DNA from: Dryocosmus kuriphilus
Taxonomy: Eukaryota; Arthropoda; Insecta; Hymenoptera; Cynipidae
Reading direction: 5' to 3'
Length of the DNA: 64,000 bases
Assembly (NCBI GenBank): GCA_038277395.1
Contig: CM076190.1
Location: 125,952,197 to 126,016,196, forward strand
Numbering within the stretch: position 1 is the first letter of the stretch; the number at the start of each line of letters is the position of its first letter. The translations under genes were made by a program, and so were the position numbers. The notes below the pieces were generated by a model, which saw only the letters and a program-made list of their open reading frames with translations, was not told where the DNA came from and made no database searches. Below are positions 54,372 to 64,000 of the stretch, piece by piece.

Positions 54372-55436
54372 ATGGGGCCAAAAATGAAATTAAGCCTCTT
54401 CATTCTCTGTGCCGTTCTATCCCAAGAAATAAGTGTTTTGTCAGAGATAAATATTGGTAAGTAAATGAAATTCTAAATATTAATAACCCACTTAACTTCA
54501 TTTGTATTATTCACGCAGATGGATCATCGACACTCCATGTTCGTAAAAAACGATTAATTAACAAAACACCACACGAACCAGTGACAATTGACAAAGCTCC
54601 GTGGATTGTTCTTTTGAGAAAAGGTAACGAAATCCATTGCGGTGCTGCTATATTAACGGACCATATTGTCATAATTGCTGCTCACTGCGTTATTCAGGCT
54701 ACTCCAATATACAACATTATGTCCAACTCGGCATGGGCACATTATGGATCTGTACACTTTATAGAAAATTTAGTAGTACATGAAAACTTTACTGAGGCTG
54801 GTTATGTAAACGACCTGGCTTTGCTTTATGTTAATCCAAAGATCAAATTGGTTTATTCACATAATAAGGAAATAGAATTTTACGATGGACCTCTACATCC
54901 TGGTACCAAAGTTACTCTCACTGGCTGGGGATGCACAAATATAGTTGGGTGAGTTGTATTAAATTATTTGTATCTTCAATTTCAGTATGCAGAAAAACAA
55001 TATTTTTTAATATTAGTTCGGAATGAATTCCGATCCGATAGTTTTGACAGGGATCTTGCATGAGTACCAAGAAAGGAACTTTTGAAAACACTGCTTATTT
55101 TTAAACCCAAAACTAAAGCTTCTTGCTTTTTACTATTTCAGAAACAAACTGTACTTTCCTATGGAACTGCGTCAACTAGAGGTGCCTATTATGAATCATA
55201 CCCAAGATAAGATCTATATTGCTGATCCACTGGGACAGAAAGGCAGTTGCTTCGGTGATTCTGGAGGACCTGTTGTTATTGATAATAAATTGGCTGGTGT
55301 ATTGTCATGGACGCCTACACCAAGTTCAAGTCCAGAACACCCGGATATTGCTGTTAACTTAGTTAATCCTGTATATCGAAACTGGATCGATACAACAGTA
55401 CAACATCTTAAACGGATTAATGCGGCTGCAGGCTAG
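54372..55436 (+). CDS. Secreted chymotrypsin-fold (S1) serine protease, three exons, reduced disulfides
   Basis: Exons 54372-54456, 54519-54948 and 55142-55436, with GTAAGT and GTGAGT donors and CAG acceptors, join in frame to 269 residues. Residues 1-24 are a signal peptide (LSLFILCAVLS core). KKR40 precedes LINKTP, a likely activation site, but the mature start is not the usual IVGG. The triad is complete: His84 (AAHC), Asp127 (NDLALL), Ser212 (GDSGGP). The position equivalent to chymotrypsin 189 is Gly206, so trypsin specificity is unlikely; an elastase- or chymotrypsin-like pocket is possible. Only the C42-C58 type disulfide (Cys69-Cys85) is kept; the 168-182 and 191-220 partners are missing and the GWGC and GSC cysteines are unpaired. 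An alternative start is Met5. Digestive, salivary or venom roles are all possible; nothing here decides. Confidence 0.9.
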
Positions 55437-55499
55437 TTTTCAATGCGAAATTGTTTCACACTATAAAATTATTTAATCATATTTAAACATAAGCAGTTG

Positions 55500-55505
55500 A
55501 ATAAA
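55500..55505 (+). terminator. Poly(A) signal of the serine protease gene
   Basis: AATAAA lies 64 bases after the stop codon, a normal distance for a short 3' UTR. Confidence 0.65.
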
Positions 55506-55699
55506 TATCATACAAACATCACTTGAGTGGAAAATTAAATTGTACTTTATTGGATCCATAAACAATAAGAATCTTATCTACTCAATTTCTCATTTTACTC
55601 AATTACTCAATCAATCAATCAATCATTAGTCAATCTCTTAAAACTCAAGAAAGCAATTTATTTCCAAAAAAATTTCAGCGTTATGTAGGTATAAATCAG

Positions 55700-56371
55700 T
55701 CTATTTTTCGACAAAATCGCTTTCTCGTTCAATGCACCTCATGGGCCGAGGGATGAGTATTTTATACCAGCGCCAAAGAAGTCTCCCGCCAGATCTCTGG
55801 CCCATTCATGGACGACATTATTGATTTCTTCGTCGTTGGACGGGCGCTGTCGCGTGCAACAGACTCACTCCTTTCGTTAACATTCCTCTTCCATTGTTCT
55901 GAATGCCTCTGCAAAGTTTTTTTAAGGTTTCACAGTAACTTTGGGCGTTAATTGTCCCAAAATACAGAGGCCGTGATTTTTCGGGCCGAAAACACGGTTT
56001 TGAACTTTTTTGCAAGCGATAAGGTGTGGCGCCACTGCATCGATTGCCTTTTCATCTCAGAAGTGTAGTGGGCAACCCACGTTTCTTCGCTTATCACAAT
56101 AGAATCAAGGAATTTCTCGACGTTCAGTTCAAAGCGCTCGAGTAATTCCCGTGCATATACGACCCTGTTGACCTTGTGTTGATCTCTGAGCTGTTTTGGG
56201 ATCCATCTCACACAATTTTCGAAAGCCAAGTGTTCCCGTAATGATTTCATGGATGAGAGATCTGCAGATTTCAGGAACAACTGCATTCATCTCGTCCAAA
56301 ATCAACTGACGGTCGTCACGAACTATTTCATTGGTCTTCTGCACCAACTTGTAACATAATTCAATTTTCAT
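55700..56371 (-). pseudogene. Mariner transposase, central and C-terminal part, frameshifted
   Basis: The minus strand reads VQKTNEIVRDDRQLILDEMN from 56345, then, across frame changes, LGFRKLC, RWIPKQLRDQHKVNR, FLDSIVISEETWVAHYT, KRQSMQWRHTLS, KITASVFWD, and AQSYCETLKKLCRGIQN with GVSLLHATAP. The first catalytic Asp is Glu here (SEETW in place of the usual GDETW), and the second Asp region (normally HDNA) reads HATAP. At least three frameshifts occur. The missing N-terminal part lies at 57985-58235, so the element is split. Confidence 0.8.
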
Positions 56372-57984
56372 ATATTTTACTTATGACGCGTTTCGCCAGC
56401 CGTCTCGATCACAGATCCAGAGAATTCTTAACGAGGAGAAAGGTATATGGTTAGTTCATGCAAATTTAACTTTTGGTTTTGTGTTTTATTTGTAGCACCT
56501 TCAACGTTCCCAAAATCATTGAGGAATTTTGAGAAATGACTGAAATTGCGTTTAATGTACTCTGTCCAACAGATCGAGCCCAATAAGAGAGGGTGGATCT
56601 ATCGTTGGCAGAACGTTAAAATTGGCCTTACTATTTTTTCATTGTACTTCACTAGCATGGAAACCCTAGGAATGAGGACGGGTTCGGCCCCAGGAATGGT
56701 ATATGTGAGGATACTTTTCTTTGCATATAAATTTTTTGAATGAAAAATAATATTCTATGAGAAAGTCTCGAGAAATAAAGTTTTCCCTGGATCTGGGGTC
56801 AACGAGGGCAGGCGACTCTATGAAATTTAGGCGGGAACGACTAATTTTTGTATTCACGACATTAATCTATTATTTTTTCAGGAAGATTGTGTGAACCCAA
56901 AAGCGCAAATCGAGTCACGCAAACTTAAATTTGCTCGTGTGTATTTCCTTCAGTAATTATTTCGTCTCTCGAACGAATTCAACGGTGATTTAGAACGCAA
57001 TTTTAACTTTTCTCAACTTATGGAGACATCCAGAATAAGTTTTATAATTTCCACATAAAAATGCAACCTATTTGACACTCACACAAACCCAAACTTCACC
57101 TTGCCCAAGCTAGGTTCTATGCCTGGCGCAAGGTTGCAATTCAGTTTCCTAACCACTTGAATTTAGGTTTTTAAAAAATCTGCTGCCCGTCTGGCTTAAA
57201 TTTTACTGATTTTAATTCTGCCAACTCTTGACTTGGTGAGACGAAGTCTCACCTCTGCAAACTCGTAATGGGCTTGGGTATCAGCTTAAATTTTGCAGAG
57301 CTGAGTCCGTCACGGAATCCTTCTATATCAGATATTTGTTAAAATTCTTAATTCCTTAGGCCTCAGCTATACGATTTCCAGGATGTGAGCCTGGTTAGAA
57401 GCACAGGTGGAGCACGGAAATTAACATTTTATATTTGATATGGAAAATTTTCCTATTTCCCCTTAGAGGTTGCCAATCCGCACTCACAATTTCTGTCTGG
57501 AGGAGAGTCCCGTTCTCGATCTCCAGGACGAGGCCTGGTTGAAGGAGAACTTCACTCTCACAGAATTTCGAGTGAAAATCGGCAAGTCCAAAGGGGAATT
57601 GCCATCAAAAATTGCAACGTGAGTTCACCAAACTGTGAAAGGTTGCGGTTATATATTCTTTTTAATTGCTTACTTGTTTTCTGGATGCTCTTTATACTCC
57701 ATAGGTTGTGATCCTACTAAGTGATCGAAACGCTGAATGGACGCTTTTCTGGTCGCTGGATCGGAAACGTTAGACCAACCGGCGGGTTCTTTCGAGTCCT
57801 AGTTTGCGCGCGCTGCTTATCGATTTTGCTTCTTGGCCTCGTTACCTATATAGATATTCTTATCGTAGTGGTATTTAGTGCAGCGTATTGTCTTCATTTA
57901 TTGCCTATGACTTACGTTTATCGCCTCTCTGTCTTACCTTAATGATGAATACTATAAAGGGACTTTATAACCGTTTCAAACTCA
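56372..57984. other. 1.6-kb insertion splitting a mariner element; content unidentified
   Basis: Mariner N-terminal coding sequence ends at about 57985 and resumes at about 56365 on the minus strand. What lies between has no recognised domain. Frames at 56546-56743 and 57721-57942 are unremarkable. The latter is leucine- and valine-rich and could be a chance hydrophobic frame. Terminal repeats of the insertion were not identified. Confidence 0.45.
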
Positions 57985-58235
57985 TGAGTCACGATTGATG
58001 GTCGTCCACTTTTTTGTTTATCATGAACACTCGTTCTACCGGCTTTGAACTCGCGACACCCCTTGTAGACACTCGTACGGCTGATTACAGCATTCACATT
58101 AACAGTATTGATCTAATGAAAAAAAATCTCGAATGGTGCCTTTCTTTTGCAAATAGGTAACGGATGACTCACGTACCTCACAGTTGGCGGGATTTTCAAT
58201 CGGAGTGCTCATTTCAAAACGGCACCAAAACGAGA
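57985..58235 (-). pseudogene. Mariner transposase N-terminal part, separated from its remainder
   Basis: On the minus strand, MSTPIENPANCEVR begins near 58213, followed through frameshifts by sequence equivalent to the helix-turn-helix (SVTYLQKKG; later VYKGCREFKAGRTSVHD-like and GRPSIVTHE-like segments when frames are allowed to change). This matches the start of the same mariner subfamily as 55700-56371. Confidence 0.65.
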
Positions 58236-58859
58236 GTTTTTATGCTAATGACGTGAGCGATCTAGCATTCTGCTCTCCAGACTTTGACCTAGAACGCAGT
58301 GTTGCCAAGTTCGTCAAAATTAATTCCTTTTGAGCGTCAGAGGCCCAGTATACTTACTTTCTGAAAATGCCTCGTATTATGCTGAGAATTTCTCAAGGTA
58401 CTTCCTACAAAAAGGAGATAAAGTGATGTAATCATTAAGCTCTTCAAATAAAGTTAAATATAACATACGAAACTTTTACTCAGTGTCGATGAACTCTGTA
58501 GGTTCTTGTGAAAAATCGAAAAAAAGAGCACTAGTAATTACCAATTTACTATATTTAACTTATATTTTTGTCATTTCATTTCAAAATCTTTTTATTAAGA
58601 TATAGTCCTGGGATCTTTTTGAGAATATTGTATGGGGCTATTCATAAACCTCGAAGCCCAATTTTTACCACTTTTAGACCCCCCCCCCCCCCCCCCCATT
58701 AGGCTCAAAGGGACTGTTTCTTGGACCCCTCCCCCTATGGGTGCAACCAAGTTTTCTTTTTTATTTAAAAAAAAAATCAAAATAAAACAATAAATTATTT
58801 TTACTTTTTACTTTTTTTATTTCATAAAGAATCGAAGTTCACAAATGGTGAGGTTGACC
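58236..58859. other. Non-coding stretch with a C-run
   Basis: A run of about 18 C (58679-58697) lies in a block of C-rich sequence. No gene is supported. Confidence 0.4.
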
Positions 58860-59330
58860 AGTCATATAAATTGTTTATGGGTTGAAGGTCAGTAACGCAT
58901 CAGTCTATATGCTTCAAAGCACTAAAACTTACTTGCCCTAGAGTTTTTCGAATCCCTGATGACGAATCTGAAGTCAGACTTTCAAAATTCAAAATTGACG
59001 ATCCAATATGGTGGAAAAAATGTTTTAAAAAATGTTCATGATATATTCAATCAGACATTTTGAATTTTTAAAGTCTGACTTCAGATTCGTAATCAGCGGC
59101 TCAAAAAGTCCAGATTGACTTACTTTAAGTTATCACACTGAGTTTCTTAATAATTTGAAAATTAGTTATATATTGTCCGCTATAATGGATTCGCCATTTT
59201 GGATTTTGAAAATCTGACTATATATTCGCCATCAGGGATCCAAAAACCCCTAGGGCATATAAGTTTGAGTGCTTTGAAGCATGTAGATTGTAGGCTGATG
59301 TGCTACTGAACTTTAACACATTCGAAGATA
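58860..59330. mobile_element. Foldback/MITE-like element, about 470 bp
   Basis: Arms pair across a centre near 59090: CATGCTTCAAAGCACT-like blocks at 58910-58925 and 59268-59285, TTTTTCGAATCCCTGATG against CATCAGGGATCCAAAAA, and GTCAGACTTTCAAAATTC-like against its complement near 59200-59218. A further inner pairing (TCTGAAGTCAGACTTT against AAAGTCTGACTTCAGA) involves 58969-58984 and 59080-59095. It has no coding capacity. Confidence 0.75.
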
Positions 59331-59699
59331 GGAGTGCGGATTTCATATCATATCTCAAAAATAGATTATCTGAATTTAAATCTCTTTGTAGAGTATTGTT
59401 TGGCATGAAAAAATGAACAAATTGAGCCCTAATTTATATTAAAAAACTATGTATTAATTGAAAAATAGCACTATCAATTTTTGGCGAATTTTTTTCAGTT
59501 TTCTTCAATTGTTTGGAATTATCTCGAGAACCGTTTGGGAACCGTGATTGTTAAAAAGAGGTGATATTTGAAATATAAATTAAAAAGCGCATGGGAATTA
59601 CATAACTGATGTCCAAAAAAGTTCTGTTTTTTTCCCTAGAAAATATTATTAAAAAATTAAGTTCAAAACATCTATTAAACTAGACCTGATAGTAACAAA
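59331..59699. other. AT-rich stretch
   Basis: No feature was recognised. Confidence 0.35.
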
Positions 59700-60090
59700 T
59701 AGAGGCCAGATTCGTTTTCAGCGTCGAAAAATACTTCGGAAATTATATGCCGCATTCACCGACGACATAGGTCATTTTGTTGATCAGTGTTATTAAAATT
59801 TTTACATAATCGTCGTATGTTTCCAATTTTTCATTTTCTTAAGGGTGTTCAATGGAAGGCCAACGTGCTAATTTACCGAAGACTAACTCATGAGGTGTAC
59901 CTACATTTAGTACCTTCGTGAACGCTTGTATTATACGTGAACATAGCTAAATCGATCCAATCCTCCCAGTCTTCATTTTTTTGAATGGATTCTTTCAGAT
60001 ATTCTTTTAAAACATGATGTAATCTTTCGAGTGATCCTTTAGACTGCGGATGGAAGGCTGTGGTTTTAAACTGTGAACCGCTTTGCCATT
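59700..60090 (-). pseudogene. Ty3/gypsy integrase core fragment
   Basis: On the minus strand from about 60087 the frame reads FKTTAFHPQSKGSLERLHHV, then LKEYLKESIQKNEDWEDWID and LAMFTYNTSVHEGT. This holds the HPQ-x-(N/K)G-x-(L/V)ER segment with the catalytic Glu and the following helix of gypsy integrases. A frameshift near 59905 is followed by TYDDYVK-like sequence of the C-terminal extension. Nothing else of the element was found nearby. It is a different, less gapped copy of the domain than the one at 42.2-42.6 kb. Confidence 0.75.
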
Positions 60091-62171
60091 TTTCATTTTT
60101 AGATCCGATATTCCCATTTATACTAGCAAATAATTAGAATTAGTTCTCTGATTGCATTTCATTCAACTTGTAATTGTTCATTTTTTTAAAATTATTTTTA
60201 CTTGTAGTATTCCCTTCAATATAATCAAAATATACTTCTTCATATCAGTGAAGATCCCTTACTTTTTCATATTTCCATTTTTAGATTATTCCCCTTATTT
60301 TTAATTTTATTTCCATAAACTTCTTAGGTATACCGATTATCGCTGATCATTATTTCAAAGATTTTTAAAAAAATTACAATCAGATTCGTCTTCAGATTAA
60401 CATTTTTTGTTTAAACATTTTCCTACTTTAATTATTTAATTTATTTTGTTCTTAGATTCATTTTTTCTCAGATTTGTTTTTTCTTAGATAATAAACTTTT
60501 TACTTAACGTTTCTCTCTTTTTGACTGGTTAAAAAGGAGCGCTTCCTTGAATTTTCTTTTGTGACTACAATATACTTTTATTTTCACAAAAAACATTTTC
60601 AGTTCTTTGGGGAAGAGAACGGGAAGCTTTCCAAACATCCTCTTTTTCTATGCTCTGGAAATCGAACCCAGAGAAGTCGATTCCCAGTTTACTGCTTTGA
60701 ACACAAAAACGGATGGGTCGAGAATTATTCTATTCTCGGCACTTTTAAATTTGTATTTCCTCTGCATTTCTCAGCAATCAATTGCTTCAGATTTTTTTTT
60801 TTTTTAGATTTCAAAACACTTTCTTCAATTTTGTCAGGATTTCTTAAATTTCAGTTATTTCGAAATTTTTAGATTTCAAAATATTTTATTTGAAGAATTT
60901 TATTTTCAGAAACTGAATCAAAGGCTTTTAAAAAACAACCATTTGAATCAACGATTCAGAAAATATTTGGCTTCAAAGTCAAAGACTTCAACTTATCACC
61001 AAATCTAGAAATTTGGCTTTAAAAATTCGTATAAAAAGCATAACATGAAAAGCGAATCCTACTTTTTAAATCTCAACATAGAACACGAATATGTATTACA
61101 TGATTGCTGATGTGAGTATGAGTCTTGAGTAATCATAAAAAATATTTCGTCGTGAAATAGAAGAAAGCTTTAAGATAAGACATTTAATTAATGCTTGAGT
61201 TTCGAGAGTGTGCTCACAAAAATGGAATTTTTCCGTTTTTCTCAGTAACTATATGATTTTCGTAAAAGTTATGGGCATATTTTTGCTAAAATCAATATAA
61301 TTATTGAGAAAAGTGGAAAAATGTGATTATAATGCATTATAATCATTTTTTTTGTGACAAAAGTACTGCAAAATAGCCTCAGTTGCACTTTTCGGTGCCT
61401 ACGACTTCCTATTGAATAAAAATAATGGGTCCAGATCTCAAAGGTTTAATTCGTGATCTAGTAAACTACAGTAATATTTTATTTTACGCAGAAATTTATT
61501 CAGTTTCATTTAGTTAGAAAACAAGATTTCACATTTCCTATTTTCAAGGAAGAGGATTTTCACATTTTCAGCTAAAAATGACAAAAACCCGTGATCTTTG
61601 TAAATTCGTAAATCGATAAATAATTCTTATCTTATTTAGCTAATTCCTATTTCTCCATCCTCAAACAGAAATTTGTAATTATGTTATATTGGTGAGGTTA
61701 CTTAGTTTGTTTACATGTTTCACAATATTGCCTCCTTATTATTTTAGTAAATTTGAAATTTTTACACAATCAGGTTCCTTTATTAATCTTTTCCTCATAT
61801 GTTTCAGGCTTTCCATTTGAATAATTATCTTGTAATACATTAATATACATTATAAACATTAATAAACTACCCTTTACGAAAATTGTTGAATGAATCTTGA
61901 ATTCGATAGTATTCTTTTGAATTCCACTCGATTTGATTTTATTTTGTAAAATTTCATTAAAGTTACTTACAATTTTTCTGAGTTTTCCTTAAGTTACTTT
62001 CAATTCAGTTAAATTTATTATGTTTTAAATGTACAAAATCTGTGCCGAATTAACGAACATTGGGACCCTAGGCCGTGACTCTTTTTGCCCCCCGCCCCCC
62101 TCTTCTGTATAATTTTCAAGAGGAACCGCTGGTATAAAATTATTTTCAAGTAACTCATAAACTACCCTCCC
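60091..62171. other. AT-rich stretch without a supported gene
   Basis: Frames at 60561-60872 and 60607-60807 overlap in different phases and show no domain. T-rich, loosely repeated TTTTTCTTAGATT motifs occur at 60440-60500. Confidence 0.4.
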
Positions 62172-62858
62172 TGTGGATCACATGACCTTGTAGTTGTTGG
62201 GAGGGCTTAGGGGTCTAATCGGACGAGCGATCTAAAGTAGGTGAACCAGAGGGACTATATCGCGAAATACGGCTGCTCTGGGGAACTGGGGATCTCTGGT
62301 CTGCGGGACCCTGGCCAAGAAGCGATCCTTCCAGGGGGTAATGGCAAAGCCTCCTGGAATATCGGGGGCGCGAGTCCTCATACTCCCAAACTGAGATGTG
62401 ATCGCCGTGTCGAAAGCCGAATGGCACTAGGGTTACCAAATCCTTGAATGCTCCGGTTTGCCTCCTCAACTGAGACGGGCATGGCGGAGTTTAAAGGAGG
62501 TGTCGAAACGGAGACTTAGGGAAACCAGGTCGAATCCCTTAGTATTTAGACCCTCTCCCTGTAAGCGGGGTTCTGCAGGGAGCAGTCTTTTAACTCCCCA
62601 GCTTAACCCATCGCCAAAAGGGGAACGGCTTCAAAGGGGTCGACTCCCAAATAGCGAAGGAGGACAAAACACAGGTACGCTTAAGGTTGACGACATTCTA
62701 GGCTTCATTAAGAAGACTGGAATGGTCCAGTAAGAGTAGAGAGGCACAATGGACTTATAGTCTGAACGCCGGGGGAGGAGATGGTTTTAGTGGGTAGGGG
62801 CCGTTTAGGCTGCGTCCCACACTCAGTCCGTCAAAAGGATTTCCACCTCCTCCTCCTC

Positions 62859-62897
<39 letters not shown>
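62172..62897 (+). mobile_element. Short R1-like LINE derivative: 5' region joined to 3' end and poly(A)
   Basis: 62172-62590 matches, in opposite orientation, the 5' UTR and ORF1 start of the R1-like fragment (complement of about 52157-51740), for example GATCACATGACCTTGTAGTT, CCTGGAATATCGGGGGCGCG and GGCACTAGGGTTACCAAATC. After that, sequence changes to a non-ORF segment containing GCCGTTTAGGCTGCGTCCCA and ends in CCTCCTCCTCC followed by a poly(A) run of about 35 at 62861-62895. RT is absent. This looks like an internally deleted, SINE-sized derivative with both LINE ends. Confidence 0.7.
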
Positions 62898-64000
62898 CAT
62901 AATCTATAGCCCTTATTACCAAAATTTATGAATTCACTGAAGATTTTTCTGATGAGAACAATTAATGATGAATTTGCTGCAGATTTCTCACTTTGCTGCT
63001 TTTACACCTGGACGACGATGAGAAGAATTTTTCAAGCGTTGGTACTTTTTTTAAAATTCTTTATATTTTAGACTTTTTTATTTTGCATTTTTTCGTTTTA
63101 CTCCGACAGCTTTATATCTAATAAAACTAGACCTTGCAGAGGTAGATAAACCTGGAAGTGCCACCATGCCCAACCAATGTGTGCCCTATGCCAAAATTAT
63201 GGGCTTATATACGGTTAATTTAATACACAAAAGTACCCAAATTTAAGGTTGCGCATTTAAAAAGAAATGCATATATGATACTTGATGTGAAGCCAGCAAT
63301 ACCGAGGTCCAAATATTTGTTATATCAACTTTCTTACTTAACAAGAATTTAGGAATTATTTAGGGCTCTTTAATTAATGACCTCAGAACCAATTTGTCAA
63401 AAGCAGCCCCTATCACTATAAAAAAGACATTAAAAGTGAATATGCACTAGACATATCAGAATCTATAGGGCTATATTTGGTCTCTCTAACACCCAAAAAC
63501 AAAGAGGTACCTACGAACAAGGGGTACGAGGACAACTGTCCTCTGCACACACGAAGACCAGACAGGGATGACTCCTAAAGGAATTACAGCCTTGAAGCCT
63601 TGAGAAAGGAAGCAAGAACCCCCTTTTTAATAAAGCGAAATCTAGAAACTGGGAATTGTGTAGGCGACCTTAACAAGATACAATAATGAGATACAGAATG
63701 CAAAGAAGAACTCGTGGAAGGGGTATTGTCAGGGAATCGAGAATATGCCTGACATTGCTAGACTCCAGAGAACCTTAAGGGGCCACTCATCATGTCAACT
63801 AAGGGTACTAATAAGTAAGATGGTGTGGAGTGTTGACCAGGGTTAGAATGTTTAGTTAACGTTGAAATAATTGGAAAACAGTGTTGATTACTGATCAGGA
63901 GTATATATTTAGTTTGAAACTGAGAGGTTTCTCAGTATAAACATTTCTAACGTTTCAACTGTGCGTAGACAGTCATCTTCAGAGTGAAACAAAAATGGGC
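62898..64000. other. Terminal stretch without a supported gene
   Basis: No ORF or repeat was recognised to the window end. The last ~60 bases (ACGTTTCAACTGTGCGTAGA and after) have a dispersed-repeat feel but cannot be placed. Confidence 0.35.

Noticed and set aside
57721..57942. Hydrophobic 73-codon frame considered as a membrane protein
   Set aside because: It lies inside an insertion between two mariner halves, has no homologous pattern and no supporting signals.
60561..60872. Phe-rich overlapping frames
   Set aside because: Two phases of the same T-rich DNA are open, typical of composition-driven chance frames.
63941..64000. Possible dispersed-repeat start at the window end
   Set aside because: Only about 60 bases are visible; no match within the window allows a call.

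Overview
This window is AT-rich eukaryotic DNA that is almost certainly from an insect. The evidence is GT-AG introns, AATAAA polyadenylation signals, long AT-rich non-coding stretches, and a mobile-element set typical of insects: R2-like, R1-like and RTE-like LINEs, an errantivirus-type Ty3/gypsy element, mariner, Tc1, DD41D, P-element, Helitron, hAT and Mutator-derived pieces. A hymenopteran host is a guess from the mix of families, not something the sequence proves. No bacterial operon, CRISPR array, rRNA or tRNA gene was recognised.

Only one clearly intact host gene is visible: a three-exon, secreted, chymotrypsin-fold serine protease at 54372-55436, with a TATA box upstream and a poly(A) signal downstream. 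A 161-codon ORF at 3593-4078 (minus) may be a second host or element gene. A decaying multi-exon locus may lie at 19125-21146 (minus).

Layout. 0-2.6 kb: 3' part of an R2-superclade LINE followed by a frameshifted gag fragment. 3.6-4.8 kb: the unknown ORF, preceded by a four-unit tandem array whose 85-bp cores alternate between two types and show paired compensatory changes. 6.2-7.6 and 27.2-28.6 kb: two inverted copies of an unnamed dispersed repeat. 8.86-12.51 kb: nearly full-length APE-type LINE with a 14-bp target duplication. 12.87-15.54 kb: DD41D transposon with very long inverted repeats. 16-19 kb: a second dispersed repeat, a Mutator-like remnant and an internally deleted mariner. 19.5-20.1 kb: foldback element. 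21.6-27.1 kb: P-element-like transposon with a THAP domain, whose putative first intron was invaded by a second, deleted LINE copy. 31.2-33.5 kb: small Helitron and an inverted-repeat structure holding a LINE fragment. 33.56-44.61 kb: a degraded errantivirus-like provirus (LTRs, pol, env), itself hit by a DD41D element lying in a 3.4-kb palindrome and by a Tc1 element in integrase. 45-48 kb: two MITEs, one with a perfect 8-bp duplication. 50.4-52.2 and 62.2-62.9 kb: two copies of an R1-like LINE 5' region in opposite orientation, the second joined to a poly(A) tail. 55.7-58.3 kb: split mariner. 59.7-60.1 kb: gypsy integrase scrap.

The window therefore reads as a nested-transposon region (a piRNA-cluster-like or heterochromatic neighbourhood is possible but unproven) around one protease gene. 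The most unusual signals are the covarying tandem array and the dense TCAAGGTCA-type motifs in the long terminal repeats of both DD41D elements.
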